NCBI RefSeq assembly: GCF_030283205.1
Contig: NZ_JASNWF010000006.1
Span: forward strand, 186,001 to 250,000
Direction of reading: 5' to 3'
From: Actinomadura opuntiae
GTDB taxonomy: Bacteria; Actinomycetota; Actinomycetes; Streptosporangiales; Streptosporangiaceae
DNA: 64,000 nucleotides
Shown here: positions 50,226 through 59,069 of the stretch, piece by piece
Numbering within the stretch: the first letter of the stretch is position 1
How the letters are laid out: each line of letters begins with the position of its first letter
Translations under genes and position numbers: made by a program
The notes under the pieces: model-generated
Database searches by the model: none
Seen by the model: only the letters and a program-made list of their open reading frames with translations
Told to the model about the DNA's origin: nothing

Positions 50226-50408
50226 CGCCGGCTCCTTCGATCGTTTCTCCTGCCCCGCAGATACTCCCGCCGCCGACCGGGGAGCTCAATACCGCGCGGT
50301 CCTGCTGAAAGGCAACTGCAAGGTAAGTGAAATGACGGCCCTCCTAATGTGGTAGTGCAACGGGGAGGCCCATCCGGGGCCGCCCCGGTTCGCAAGGAGG
50401 GTGTTTTC

Positions 50409-50534
50409 ATGCAGCAGAAGGTCGCGGCTTACGAGCCGCCCGCGCTGATGGAGGTCGGCGGCTTCGCCGAGCTGACCCTCGGCCGGCCGAGCTGGGGCTT
50501 CGAGAACGACTGGTCGTGCGTCATGCTCTGCTGA
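50409..50534 (+). CDS. Lasso peptide precursor (class IV, LP2006-like)
   Basis: A 41-residue precursor. The leader (residues 1-24) has the YxxPxL-type recognition motif YEPPALMEVGGF and threonine at position -2 (T23-L24). The core starts at G25: GRPSWGFENDWSCVMLC. Gly1 can close an 8-residue macrolactam ring on Glu8, and Cys13 and Cys17 can form a disulfide in the tail. As I recall, LP2006 of Nocardiopsis alba is GRPNWGFENDWSCVRVC, so 14 of 17 core positions match (changes at 4, 15 and 16). AAGGAGG lies 8 bases before the ATG. The other biosynthesis genes follow on the same strand. Confidence 0.93.
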   Translation: MQQKVAAYEPPALMEVGGFAELTLGRPSWGFENDWSCVMLC

Positions 50535-50564
50535 CGCCTGCGCGGTCTGTCAGCTCGCAATGGC

Positions 50565-50598
50565 CGTGCCGGCGCCGGTTCAGCCCGGCGCCGGCACG
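50565..50598 (+). promoter_or_regulatory. Intergenic hairpin between lasso precursor and cyclase
   Basis: A perfect 14-bp stem (50565-50578 with 50585-50598, loop TTCAGC) starts 30 bases after the precursor stop and ends 22 bases before the cyclase start. It is almost pure GC with no T tract. It could be a partial terminator or an RNA-stabilising element that yields more precursor mRNA than enzyme mRNA. Confidence 0.7.
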
Positions 50599-50620
50599 AC
50601 TGGTGAAAGGGAAAAGGGCA

Positions 50621-52444
50621 ATGGTGGAGTTCCGCGTTCTTCCGGACGCCGCCGTCGCGGCTGCCGCGGCCGGGCCCCCGGCGGCGACCGGGCCCCCGGC
50701 GGCGCGGCGGCTGGCGCACGCGTCGGGCCGCCCCTGGATCGTCGGGCGCTGGGACGACGGGAGCGTCGTGCACGCCGCCGCCGGGCGCAGCCGCGTCGCG
50801 CTCTTCGGCCCCGCCGACACGACCCGCGACGAGTTGGAGCGCGTCCTCTCCCGCGTCCGCTCGGTGCGCGACCTGGACGCGCTGTGCGGGCGGCTCGCGG
50901 GCAGCTTCCATCTGGTCGCGTCGATCGACGGGCACGTCCGCGTGCAGGGCAGCGTCTCCACCGCGCGACAGGTCTTCCACACCTCGTTCGGCGGAGTGAC
51001 GGTCGCGGCCGACTCGCCGATGTCCCTGCCGGGCGATCACCGGGTGGACGACGAACTGCTCGCGGCCCGGCTCGTCGCACCGTGGGCGCCATGGCCGATC
51101 AGCGAGACGCCGCTGTGGACGGGCGTCGAGGCGGTCCCGGCCGGGTGCTACCTCGACGTCGGCCCGGACGGGCGGGGCCGCCCGGTCCGGTGGTGGACGC
51201 CGCCGGAACCGCACCTGCCGCTGGCAGACGGGGCGCGCCGCGTCCGGCACGCGCTGCGCGACGCCGTCGCCGTCCGGGCCCGGGACGTCAAGACGGTCAG
51301 CGCCGACCTGTCCGGCGGGATGGACTCCACCAGCCTGTGCTTCCTGGCCGCCGACGAGGCGGACCGGCTCGTCACGACCCGCTGGGAGGCCGTCGACCGC
51401 GCCGACGAGGACCGGCACTGGGCGCGGCTCGCCGCCGAGGAGCTGCCGTCCGCCGAGCATCTGGTGCTGGCCCGCGACACCGCCCCGACCTGGTTCGACG
51501 GGATCGCCGAGCCCGATCCGGAGCCCGACGTCGAGGGTCCGTTAGCGTGGATCCGGACGCGGGCCCGGCTGACGCACATGGCCCGCCGCGTCGCCGCCGC
51601 CGGTTCCGCCTCCCACCTGACCGGGCACGGCGGCGACGAACTGTTCCTCGGCAACCCGCTCAACCTGCACACGCTGCTGCGGACGCGGCGTGGCCGCGCC
51701 GTCCGGCACCTGCGCGCGTACCGGGCGATGTACCGGTGGCCGCTGCTCCCGGCGGTGCGGGCGCTGCTGAACCGCGACACGTTCGGGGAGTGGCTCGCGG
51801 CGTCGGCCGGGGCGCTCACCGATCCGGTCCGCGAGGTCGGCGGCGCGCCCGCGTTCGGCTGGGGGATCGCCTACCGGTTGCCGCCCTGGGCGTCCGGCGA
51901 CGCCGCCGACGCCGCGCGCACGCTGTTCCGGCGGGTCGGGGCGTCGGGCGTCGAACCGCTCGCGCCGCTGCGCGGGCAGCACGCCGCGCTCCAGGACGCC
52001 CGGCTCTGCGGCGACACGATCCGCCGCGTCGACCGCCTCACCTCCCGCGAGGGGGTGGCCTGGCACGCCCCGTTCGTCGACGACCGGGTCATCGAGGCCG
52101 CGCTCGCCATCCGGCTCCAGGACACCACGATGCCCGACCGCTACAAGCCCGCCCTGTCGACCGCGATGGCCGGCATCGTCCCCGCGCGGATCCTCGGACG
52201 GGCCACGAAGTCGGAGTACAGCGCGGAGGCGTACGAGAGCCTTCGCCGGCACCGCGCCGCGCTGCTCGGCCTGTGCGGCGACGACATGCGGCTGGCGGGC
52301 CGCGGCCTCGTCGACGCCGCCGCGCTGCGCGCCACGCTGGAGACGCTGCCGCCCTCGTCCCTGACCCTGATGCCGCTGATCAGCACGTTCGCCTGCGAGA
52401 CCTGGCTGCGCGCCGTCGAGCGCCGGCCGGTCCCCGCCCGATGA
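50621..52444 (+). CDS. Lasso peptide macrolactam synthetase (asparagine-synthase-like cyclase)
   Basis: A 607-residue cyclase homologous to asparagine synthetase B, as in McjC. The ATP-pyrophosphatase loop is SGGMDSTS (residues 231-238), and GHGGDELFLGNPL is a second conserved site. The N-terminal part is a glutaminase-like domain without its nucleophilic cysteine. It adenylates the Glu8 side chain of the core and joins it to the Gly1 amine. The Ala/Pro-rich segment near residues 10-30 is probably a linker. ATG 50621 follows GAAAGGGAAAAGG. The stop overlaps the RRE gene start (ATGA). Confidence 0.92.
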   Translation: MVEFRVLPDAAVAAAAAGPPAATGPPAARRLAHASGRPWIVGRWDDGSVVHAAAGRSRVALFGPADTTRDELERVLSRVRSVRDLDALCGRLAGSFHLVASIDGHVRVQGSVSTARQVFHTSFGGVTVAADSPMSLPGDHRVDDELLAARLVAPWAPWPISETPLWTGVEAVPAGCYLDVGPDGRGRPVRWWTPPEPHLPLADGARRVRHALRDAVAVRARDVKTVSADLSGGMDSTSLCFLAADEADRLVTTRWEAVDRADEDRHWARLAAEELPSAEHLVLARDTAPTWFDGIAEPDPEPDVEGPLAWIRTRARLTHMARRVAAAGSASHLTGHGGDELFLGNPLNLHTLLRTRRGRAVRHLRAYRAMYRWPLLPAVRALLNRDTFGEWLAASAGALTDPVREVGGAPAFGWGIAYRLPPWASGDAADAARTLFRRVGASGVEPLAPLRGQHAALQDARLCGDTIRRVDRLTSREGVAWHAPFVDDRVIEAALAIRLQDTTMPDRYKPALSTAMAGIVPARILGRATKSEYSAEAYESLRRHRAALLGLCGDDMRLAGRGLVDAAALRATLETLPPSSLTLMPLISTFACETWLRAVERRPVPAR

Positions 52445-52728
52445 ACCGGAGGCCCGAGATGCCCGTGACTCCCGGGGCGTCGCTGTCGCCCCACGTGACG
52501 ATGACCGAGACCGAGCACGGCACGGTGCTGCTGGACGAGCGCACCGGCCGCTACTGGGCGCTGAACGCGACCGGCACCACCGTGATCCGGCTGCTGCTGG
52601 ACGGCGGCACCGTCGACGACGCGGTCCGCGAGCTGCGGGAACGGCACCCGGACCAGGCCGAGCGGGTCACCGCGGACGTGGGCGCGTTCGTCCGGGCGCT
52701 GCGCGACGCCGAGGTGATGGCGCCGTGA
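52441..52728 (+). CDS. Lasso peptide RRE / PqqD-family leader-binding protein
   Basis: A 95-residue PqqD-like protein that binds the leader peptide and guides it to the protease and cyclase (B1 or E protein). Family features are VLLDERTGRYWALNATGTTVIRLLLDG and the winged-helix end with ADVGAFVRALRDAEVM. ATG 52441 overlaps the cyclase stop; an ATG at 52459 is an alternative. Its stop overlaps the start of the leader peptidase. Confidence 0.9.
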   Translation: MNRRPEMPVTPGASLSPHVTMTETEHGTVLLDERTGRYWALNATGTTVIRLLLDGGTVDDAVRELRERHPDQAERVTADVGAFVRALRDAEVMAP

Positions 52729-53159
52729 CGATCCCGGTCGCGCTGGAACCGTCCGTCCGGCTGACGCGGCGGCGCCGGATCGGAGCGCACGCCGCGGTGG
52801 GCGCCGCCCGGCTGATCGCGAAGCTGCCGCCGCGCCGGCTGCGCCGCGTCCTGTGCCTGCTGCGGCGCGGCGCGCGGCCCGCGTCGGGCGGGCAGGCGCT
52901 CGCGGCGCGGCAGGCGGTGGTGACGGTGAGCGTGCAGTGCGCCGGGCAGGGCTGCCTGCAGCGCTCGCTCGCGACGGTGCTGCTGTGCCGGGCGGCCGGG
53001 ACGTGGCCGGACTGGTGCACCGGCGTCCGCATGGAGCCGTTCCGCGCGCACGCGTGGGTCGAGGCCGACGGCGAGCCGGTGGGCGAGCGCGCCGAGGTGC
53101 TGGCGTTCGCCAAGACGATGGTGGTCGCGGCGCCCGGCAGCGCGCAGGCGGACCGATGA
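52725..53159 (+). CDS. Lasso peptide leader peptidase (B2, transglutaminase-like)
   Basis: A 144-residue protease of the lasso B2 family with a transglutaminase-like fold. The catalytic cysteine is C77 in GQGCLQRSLATVLLCR, the histidine H109 in FRAHAWVEADGEPV, with an aspartate just after it (about D115). It removes the 24-residue leader to free Gly1. An Arg-rich N-terminus (RLTRRRRIG) is common here. The start is GTG at 52725, overlapping the previous stop. Confidence 0.9.
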   Translation: MTIPVALEPSVRLTRRRRIGAHAAVGAARLIAKLPPRRLRRVLCLLRRGARPASGGQALAARQAVVTVSVQCAGQGCLQRSLATVLLCRAAGTWPDWCTGVRMEPFRAHAWVEADGEPVGERAEVLAFAKTMVVAAPGSAQADR

Positions 53160-53707
53160 CGGGCCTGGTCCTGCTCGGCTGCCGGGCGCTGATCCTGACC
53201 GTGTTCGCCGCCGCGTTCGCCGGGAAGGCGCGCAGCGCGTCCCGGTTCCGCGGGTTCGCCGGGTCGATCCGGCAGCTGGCGATCCTGCCGGAGCGGGCGG
53301 CCGTCCCGGCGGGCACGCTGGTCGTCGCGGGGGAGGGGACGGCCGTGGTGCTGCTGGCGCTGCCGCCGGCGGCCCGCGCCGGGTTCGCGCTGGCGTCCGC
53401 GCTGCTCGTGCTGTTCATCGGCATCGCCGTCCGCGCCGTGCACGGCGGGGTGTTCGCCGAGTGCCGCTGCTTCGGCTCGAAGGGGTCGGTGATGGGGCAG
53501 GCGATGATCGTCCGGAACCTGCTGCTGCTCGCGGCCGCGCTGCCCGGCGCCGTCGCGGGCGCGCCCGTCCCTGCGAGGCGTCCCGTCGAGGCGGCCGTGG
53601 CGGTCGCGGCCGGTGCCCTAGCGGCGTGGGGGTTCACCCGCTGGTACGACCGGCTGGTGTCGGCGCTGATGAAGCGGCTGCTCGCACCCGCCCGGAACCC
53701 GGGATGA
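53156..53707 (+). CDS. MauE/DoxX-like membrane protein of the lasso operon
   Basis: A 183-residue protein with four membrane helices: LVLLGCRALILTVFAAAFAG, AGTLVVAGEGTAVVLLALPP, LASALLVLFIGIAVRAV and a last one near residues 150-170. A Cys-x-Cys pair (C103 and C105 in FAECRCFGSKG) follows helix 3. The MauE family is needed in methylamine dehydrogenase maturation, where several disulfides form, and is related to thiol-redox membrane proteins. The core has two cysteines, so a role in closing the C13-C17 disulfide is a reasonable inference. ATGA overlaps link it to both neighbours. Confidence 0.82.
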   Translation: MTGLVLLGCRALILTVFAAAFAGKARSASRFRGFAGSIRQLAILPERAAVPAGTLVVAGEGTAVVLLALPPAARAGFALASALLVLFIGIAVRAVHGGVFAECRCFGSKGSVMGQAMIVRNLLLLAAALPGAVAGAPVPARRPVEAAVAVAAGALAAWGFTRWYDRLVSALMKRLLAPARNPG

Positions 53708-54681
53708 CCGGGATGGGGGAGTACGCGATCGAGGCCGCCGGCGTCGGGAAGTGGTTCGGGCCGGTGCGGGCGCTGGACGGGGTGACGATCGCCGCGCCGC
53801 CCGGCACGGTCCTCGGGCTGCTCGGGCACAACGGCGCCGGCAAGACCACGCTGATCAACGTGCTCGCCACGCTGTGCCGGCCGTCCGAGGGCACGGCCCG
53901 CGTCGCCGGGTACGACGTCGTCCGCCAGGGCCGCGAGGTCCGCCGCCGCATCGCGCTGACCGGGCAGTTCGCAGCCGTCGACGAGCAGATCTCCGGCCGC
54001 GACAACCTCGTGCTGGTCGCCCGGCTGCGCGGCGCCGGACGGCGCGAGGCCCTGCGCCGCGCCGCCGAGCTGCTGGAGACGTTCGACCTGGCCGGCGCGG
54101 CCGACCGCCCGGTGCGCGGCTACTCCGGCGGGATGCGGCGCCGCCTCGACCTGGCGGCGGGCATGACGGGCCGCCCCGAGGTGCTGTTCCTCGACGAGCC
54201 CACCACCGGCCTGGACCCCGCCGCACGCCTCGCCACCTGGACGGTCGTCGAGGAACTCGTCCGCGGCGGGACGACCGTCGTGCTCAGCACCCAGTACCTC
54301 GACGAGGCGGACCGCCTCGCCGACACCATCGCCGTGCTCGCCGACGGCCGCGTCGTCGCCACCGGCGCGCCCGCCGACCTCAAGGCCCGCGTCGGCGGCC
54401 GCACCGCCGCCGCGCGGCTCCCCGGACCGGCCGCCGTGCGCACCGCCGCCCGGGCGCTGCGGACCGAGGGCCTCGGCCCCGAGTACGACCCGCGCCGCGG
54501 CGTCCTCGCCGTCCCGCTGACCGGCCCGCGCGACCTCGCGATCGTCGCGCGGACGCTCGACGCGCAGGTCGCCGGCGATTACGAGCTGACGGTGACGGCC
54601 CCGACCCTCGACGACGTGTACCTGTCGCTGACCGGCCCGGCCGCCGCCCGCGCGGAGGCCGGGCGGGCGGAGGCGCCATGA
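53704..54681 (+). CDS. Lasso peptide ABC exporter, ATP-binding subunit (DrrA-like)
   Basis: A 325-residue ATPase of the DrrA drug-exporter group: Walker A GHNGAGKTT (about residues 41-49), Q-loop TGQFAAVDEQI, signature YSGGMRRRL, Walker B VLFLDEP followed by TTGLDP, and the switch region STQYLDEAD, where glutamine replaces the usual histidine as in DrrA. A C-terminal DUF4162-like part ends the protein. It probably exports the lasso peptide and gives self-protection. ATGA overlap with the MauE-like gene. Confidence 0.9.
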   Translation: MTGMGEYAIEAAGVGKWFGPVRALDGVTIAAPPGTVLGLLGHNGAGKTTLINVLATLCRPSEGTARVAGYDVVRQGREVRRRIALTGQFAAVDEQISGRDNLVLVARLRGAGRREALRRAAELLETFDLAGAADRPVRGYSGGMRRRLDLAAGMTGRPEVLFLDEPTTGLDPAARLATWTVVEELVRGGTTVVLSTQYLDEADRLADTIAVLADGRVVATGAPADLKARVGGRTAAARLPGPAAVRTAARALRTEGLGPEYDPRRGVLAVPLTGPRDLAIVARTLDAQVAGDYELTVTAPTLDDVYLSLTGPAAARAEAGRAEAP

Positions 54682-55517
54682 CGGTCTCGGACGAGCTGGC
54701 GGACGCGCCCACCGGAACGGGCGCCCCGCCGCCCGCCCCGCAGGACGCCGGGATCGCGACGCAGCTGCGCGTCCTCACCGGGCGGTCGCTGCGCGCGCTC
54801 GTCCTCGACCCGCGGCTCGTCGTCGCCAGCCTGCTCGGCCCGCTGCTGATGCTGGGCACGTTCAGCCAGCTGTTCGGCAGCGTCGCGCGGGCGCCCGGCT
54901 TCCCGGCCGGGGTCCGCTACGTCGACTTCCTCGTTCCGGCGATCATGGTGACGTCGGCGATGCAGGCGGCGCTGAACACCGCGGTCGGGCTCACCCAGGA
55001 GATGCGCGGCGGGATCATCGCCCGGTTCCGCTCGATGCCGATCTGGCCGGGCTCGGTGCTGCTGGCCCGCAGCGCCGCCGACACCGTCCGCTGCGCCCTC
55101 CAGCAGGTGCTGCTGGTCGTCCTCGCGGCGGCGCTGCTGGGGTTCCGGCCGGCGGGCGGGCCGCTCGGCGCGCTCGGCGCCGCCGCGCTCGCGCTCGCGG
55201 TCGGCTGCTGCCTCGGCTGGATCTTCATCGCCATCGCCTGCTGGATCCGCAACACCGAGCTGGTGCAGAGCGTCGCGGGCCTGGCGACGTTCCCGCTGAT
55301 CTTCGCGTCGACCGCGTTCGTCCCGGCCGCCGCCCTGCCGGGCTGGCTGCGCGCGGTCGTCCGCGCCAACCCCGCCACCTACGGGATCCGGGCGGCCCGC
55401 GCCCTCGCGCTCGGCGGTCCCGCGCTCGCCGACGCGGTCACCGCGCTGGCGGTCAGCGCGGCCGTCGGCACCGTCGCCGCCGCCGTCGCGATCAAGGGGT
55501 TCCAGCGCCGCACCTGA
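54678..55517 (+). CDS. Lasso peptide ABC exporter, permease subunit (DrrB-like)
   Basis: A 279-residue ABC-2 permease with six helices and the DrrB-type segment MTSAMQAALNTAVGLTQEMRGG, and RFRSMPIWPGSVLLAR after it. The soluble N-terminal 28 residues are Pro/Ala-rich. It pairs with the ATPase encoded just upstream (ATGA overlap). It is the last gene of the lasso operon; only 67 bases separate it from the AI-2E gene and no hairpin is evident. Confidence 0.88.
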   Translation: MTVSDELADAPTGTGAPPPAPQDAGIATQLRVLTGRSLRALVLDPRLVVASLLGPLLMLGTFSQLFGSVARAPGFPAGVRYVDFLVPAIMVTSAMQAALNTAVGLTQEMRGGIIARFRSMPIWPGSVLLARSAADTVRCALQQVLLVVLAAALLGFRPAGGPLGALGAAALALAVGCCLGWIFIAIACWIRNTELVQSVAGLATFPLIFASTAFVPAAALPGWLRAVVRANPATYGIRAARALALGGPALADAVTALAVSAAVGTVAAAVAIKGFQRRT

Positions 55518-55584
55518 CGCCCGGCGGGGTGCATAGAGTGCGTTACGTGGGGGAGAAGAGAGGCGTCCCTTCGGATGGACGCGA

Positions 55585-56787
55585 ATGAGCAACGAGCAGC
55601 ACCGGCGCCCCGCGGCGCCGGTCTCCCCACCGGCCCCGCCCCTGCTGCGCGCGGCCGCGGCCTGGTCCTGGCGGCTGATCGCCATCGGGGCGGTCGGCTA
55701 CGGCGTCGTGTGGATCATCGGCACGCTGAAGATCGTCTTCCTGCCGTGCGCGATCGCGCTGTTCTTCTGCGCGCTGCTGCGCCCCCTCACCGCCCGGCTC
55801 GAACGGGCCGGGCTGCCGGCCCTGGCCGCCACCTGGATCACGATGCTGCTCGCGCTGGCGGTGCTCGGCGGGATCGGCACCTTCGTCGGCATCCAGGCCA
55901 ACTCCGAGTTCCCCAAGCTCGCCGACGAGGTGCAGTCAACCGCGCAGTCCCTGCAGCACTGGCTGGAGACCGGCCCGCTGCACGTCAAGCACTCCCAGAT
56001 CCAGGACTCCATCGACCAGGGCGTCAACTACCTGGAGAAGCGGCGCGGCAAGCTGGCGAACACCGCCGTGCAGGCGGGCGCGGTCACCATCGAGGTGCTG
56101 GCCGCCCTCGTGCTCATGCTGTTCATCACGTTCTTCCTGCTCAAGGACGGCGCCCGGATCTGGTCATGGCTGATCGGCGGGACGGGCCGCTACCGCGACC
56201 GCGTCGACCGCGCCGGGCGCGCCGCCTGGGAGACGCTGTCGCAGTACGTGCACGGCACCGTCATCGTCGCCGCCATCCACGGGGTGGTGCTGGCGATCGT
56301 GCTGGCCGCGCTCGGCGTCCCGCTGGTCGCGCCGCTCGCGGTCGTCATCTTCCTGGGCAGCTTCATCCCGATCGTCGGCATCCTGGTCGGCGGCGCGCTG
56401 GCGGTCGCGGTCGCGTTCGCCGCCAAGGGCGGGGTCATCGCGCTGATCTTCCTCGGCGTGCTGATCGTCGAGCACCAGGCCGAGAGCCACCTGCTGCAGC
56501 CGCTGCTGGTCGGCCGGCTCGTCCGGCTGCACCCCCTGGCGATCATCATGGCGATCAGCGTGGGCGGCATCGTCGGCGGGATCCCCGGCGCGGCCGTCGC
56601 GGTGCCGATCGTGGCGGTCGTCTACCGGGCCTGGCCGGCGCTGCGCGACCCGCCCGAGGAGCTGCCCCCGGAGGTCGCCGCCGCCACCGAACCCGGTGAG
56701 CCGACCCGCCCGTCCGCCGACGACGAGCCGACCCGCCCGTCCGGCGTGCGCGGGGACGGCTCCGGCGACGACCGGAAGGACGACTGA
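55585..56787 (+). CDS. AI-2E family transporter
   Basis: A 400-residue permease with about seven helices. Family features are GTLKIVFLPCAIALFFCALLRP, a long periplasmic helix-rich loop (about residues 105-160), FITFFLLKDGARIW and PLAVVIFLGSFIPIVGILVG, with VEHQAESHLLQPLLVGR before the last helices. The group includes TqsA, linked to autoinducer-2 export, and Na+/H+ antiporters, so the substrate is uncertain. The hydrophilic tail repeats EPTRPS twice. ATG 55585. Confidence 0.87.
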   Translation: MSNEQHRRPAAPVSPPAPPLLRAAAAWSWRLIAIGAVGYGVVWIIGTLKIVFLPCAIALFFCALLRPLTARLERAGLPALAATWITMLLALAVLGGIGTFVGIQANSEFPKLADEVQSTAQSLQHWLETGPLHVKHSQIQDSIDQGVNYLEKRRGKLANTAVQAGAVTIEVLAALVLMLFITFFLLKDGARIWSWLIGGTGRYRDRVDRAGRAAWETLSQYVHGTVIVAAIHGVVLAIVLAALGVPLVAPLAVVIFLGSFIPIVGILVGGALAVAVAFAAKGGVIALIFLGVLIVEHQAESHLLQPLLVGRLVRLHPLAIIMAISVGGIVGGIPGAAVAVPIVAVVYRAWPALRDPPEELPPEVAAATEPGEPTRPSADDEPTRPSGVRGDGSGDDRKDD

Positions 56788-56914
56788 CCCGGCATCGCGC
56801 CGTGCGGCGATGAGGGGGGCCGCTGGACAGCGGGGTGTGTAAGCGAGCAATTATTAGCTGAGCGGCACCGACCCCGACATGCGCCGCCGGCGCGGAACAC
56901 CCCAGGGAGGACCC

Positions 56915-59065
56915 ATGGCGATCGCCATCAGCGAGGAGCATCGCGAACTGGCGCGGACGGCGCGCGCGTTCCTGCGCGACCACGACGCGCGCGCCGCGAA
57001 CCGGGCGCTGCTGGAGGCCGGCGAGGAGACCCTCCCCGCGTTCTGGAAGGAGTTCGCCGGCCTCGGCCTGCTCGGCCTGCACCTGCCCGAGGAGCACGGC
57101 GGCGGCGGGTACGGGCTGCCCGAACTGGTCGTCGTCGTGGAGGAGCTCGGCCGCGCCGCCGCGCCCGGACCGCTCGTCCCGACCATGGCGGCGTCCGCGG
57201 TGATCGCCGCGCGCGGCGGCGACGAGCAGCGCTCGCGGCTGCTGCCGGGCCTGGCGTCCGGCGAGGTCCCGGCCGCCCTCGGCCTGGACGGCTCGGTCAC
57301 CGTGGACGGCGGCGCCGCGTCCGGCGAGGCCGTGGTGCTCGGCGGCGGCCTCGCCGGCCTGCTGCTCCTGGTCGCGGGCGACGACGTCGTGATCGTCCGC
57401 GCGGACGCGCCGGGCGTGACCGTCGAGGTGCCGGAGAACCTCGACCCGTCCCGCCGCAGCGCCCGCGTCCGCCTGGACGGGGCGTCCGCCGAGGTCATCG
57501 AGGGCGCCGCCGGTCACGCCGTCGCGCTCGCCCGCACCCTGTACTCCGCCGAGGCGGTCGGCGGCGCGCTCGAATGCGTCGAGTCCGCCACCGAGTACGC
57601 CAAGGTCCGGCAGCAGTTCGGCCGCACGATCGGCACGTTCCAAGCCGTCAAGCACCACTGCGCGAACATGCTGGTGGCCGCCGAGCTCGGCACCGCCGCC
57701 GTGTGGGACGCGGCGCGCGCCGCGTCCGGTCCCGCCGACCAGTTCGAGCTGGCCGCCGCCATCGCCGCCGCGCTCGCGGTCCCCGCCTTCCTCGACGACT
57801 CCGGCCTCAACATCCAGGTCCACGGCGGCATCGGCTTCACGTGGGAGCACGACGCCCACCTGCTGATGCGCCGCGCCGCCGCCATCGAGGCGGTCGTCGA
57901 CCCGGACGCCGCCGCCCGCGACGTCACCCGGCTGCGCGCCGCCGGCGTCGCCCGCACCGCCACCCTCGACCTGCCGCCGGAGGCGGAGGCCAAGCGCGCC
58001 GAGGTCCGCGAGCTGGCCCGCGAGATCGCCGCGCTGCCGAAGGAGGAGCAGCGCGTCCGGCTGATCGAGACCGGCTACGTCCAACCGCACTGGCCGAAGC
58101 CCTGGGGCCTGGAGGCCCCGGCCGGGCTCCAGCTCGTCATCGAGGAGGAGTTCAAGGCCGCCGGCGTGAAGCGCCCGCAGTACGGCATCACCAGCTGGAA
58201 CATCCTCACCATCATCCAGCACGGCTCCCCGGAGCAGATCGACCGCTGGGTGCGGCCCGCGCTGCTCGGCGAGGAGATCTGGTGCCAGCTGTTCAGCGAG
58301 CCCGAGGCCGGGTCGGACGCCGCGTCCGTGCGGACCCGCGCCGTCAAGACCGACGGCGGCTGGATCGTCAACGGCCAGAAGGTCTGGACGAGCGGCGCCC
58401 ACTACTGCCGCTGGGGCTTCGCGACCGTCCGCACCGACCCCGACGCGCCCAAGCACGCCGGCGTCACGATGATGGTCATCGACATGGAGCACCCCGGCGT
58501 CGAGGTCCGCCCGCTGCGCCAGATCACCGGCGACTCGGATTTCAACGAGGTGTTCTTCTCCGACGTCTTCGTCCCCGACTCCGACGTCGTCGGCACTCCC
58601 AACCAGGGCTGGACCGTCGCCCGCGCCACCCTCGGCAACGAGCGCGTCAGCATCGGCGGCGGCGTCGGCGGCTCCTACCAGCTGCCCGACCTGGTCGAAC
58701 TGTGCACCGCGCACCCGGACCGCGTCCCCGCCGCCGCCGAGCGCGTCGGCGCCCACGAGGCCGAGGCGCAGGCGCTGCGCCTGCTCAACCTGCGCAGCGC
58801 CGAGCGGGCCGTCGCCGGCGGCGAGCCCGGACCCGAGGGCAACATCACCAAGCTCGTCCTCGCCGAGCACGGCCACGCCACCGCCGACCTGCTGTCCGCG
58901 TTCGCCGGGCCCGACCTGGTCTTCTCCGAGGGGCTCGGCGCGTTCGCCGGCCGCCTGCGCCTCGGCTCGCGCGGCATGTCCATCGCCGGCGGCACGTCCG
59001 AGATCACCCGCAACCAGATCGCCGAGCGGATCCTCCGCCTTCCCCGCGACCCGCTGATCAAGTGA
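56915..59065 (+). CDS. Fused two-domain acyl-CoA dehydrogenase
   Basis: A 716-residue protein with two acyl-CoA dehydrogenase domains in one chain. The first (residues about 1-340) has AVGGALECVESATEYAKVRQQFGRTIG and NIQVHGGIGFTWEHD. The second (about 350-716) has LFSEPEAGSDAASVRTRA, WIVNGQKVWTSGAHYC and the end SIAGGTSEITRNQIAERIL. This fused layout matches FadE34-type enzymes, where one half binds FAD and the other is structural; some act on steroid or bile-acid side chains. The substrate is not shown here. ATG 56915 follows GGGAGG. Confidence 0.9.
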   Translation: MAIAISEEHRELARTARAFLRDHDARAANRALLEAGEETLPAFWKEFAGLGLLGLHLPEEHGGGGYGLPELVVVVEELGRAAAPGPLVPTMAASAVIAARGGDEQRSRLLPGLASGEVPAALGLDGSVTVDGGAASGEAVVLGGGLAGLLLLVAGDDVVIVRADAPGVTVEVPENLDPSRRSARVRLDGASAEVIEGAAGHAVALARTLYSAEAVGGALECVESATEYAKVRQQFGRTIGTFQAVKHHCANMLVAAELGTAAVWDAARAASGPADQFELAAAIAAALAVPAFLDDSGLNIQVHGGIGFTWEHDAHLLMRRAAAIEAVVDPDAAARDVTRLRAAGVARTATLDLPPEAEAKRAEVRELAREIAALPKEEQRVRLIETGYVQPHWPKPWGLEAPAGLQLVIEEEFKAAGVKRPQYGITSWNILTIIQHGSPEQIDRWVRPALLGEEIWCQLFSEPEAGSDAASVRTRAVKTDGGWIVNGQKVWTSGAHYCRWGFATVRTDPDAPKHAGVTMMVIDMEHPGVEVRPLRQITGDSDFNEVFFSDVFVPDSDVVGTPNQGWTVARATLGNERVSIGGGVGGSYQLPDLVELCTAHPDRVPAAAERVGAHEAEAQALRLLNLRSAERAVAGGEPGPEGNITKLVLAEHGHATADLLSAFAGPDLVFSEGLGAFAGRLRLGSRGMSIAGGTSEITRNQIAERILRLPRDPLIK

Positions 59066-59069
59066 CCGC

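Noticed and set aside
50226..50408. Promoter hexamers for the lasso precursor (TAATGT near 50345)
   Set aside because: No matching -35 element at 16-18 bp was seen, so the assignment would be a guess.
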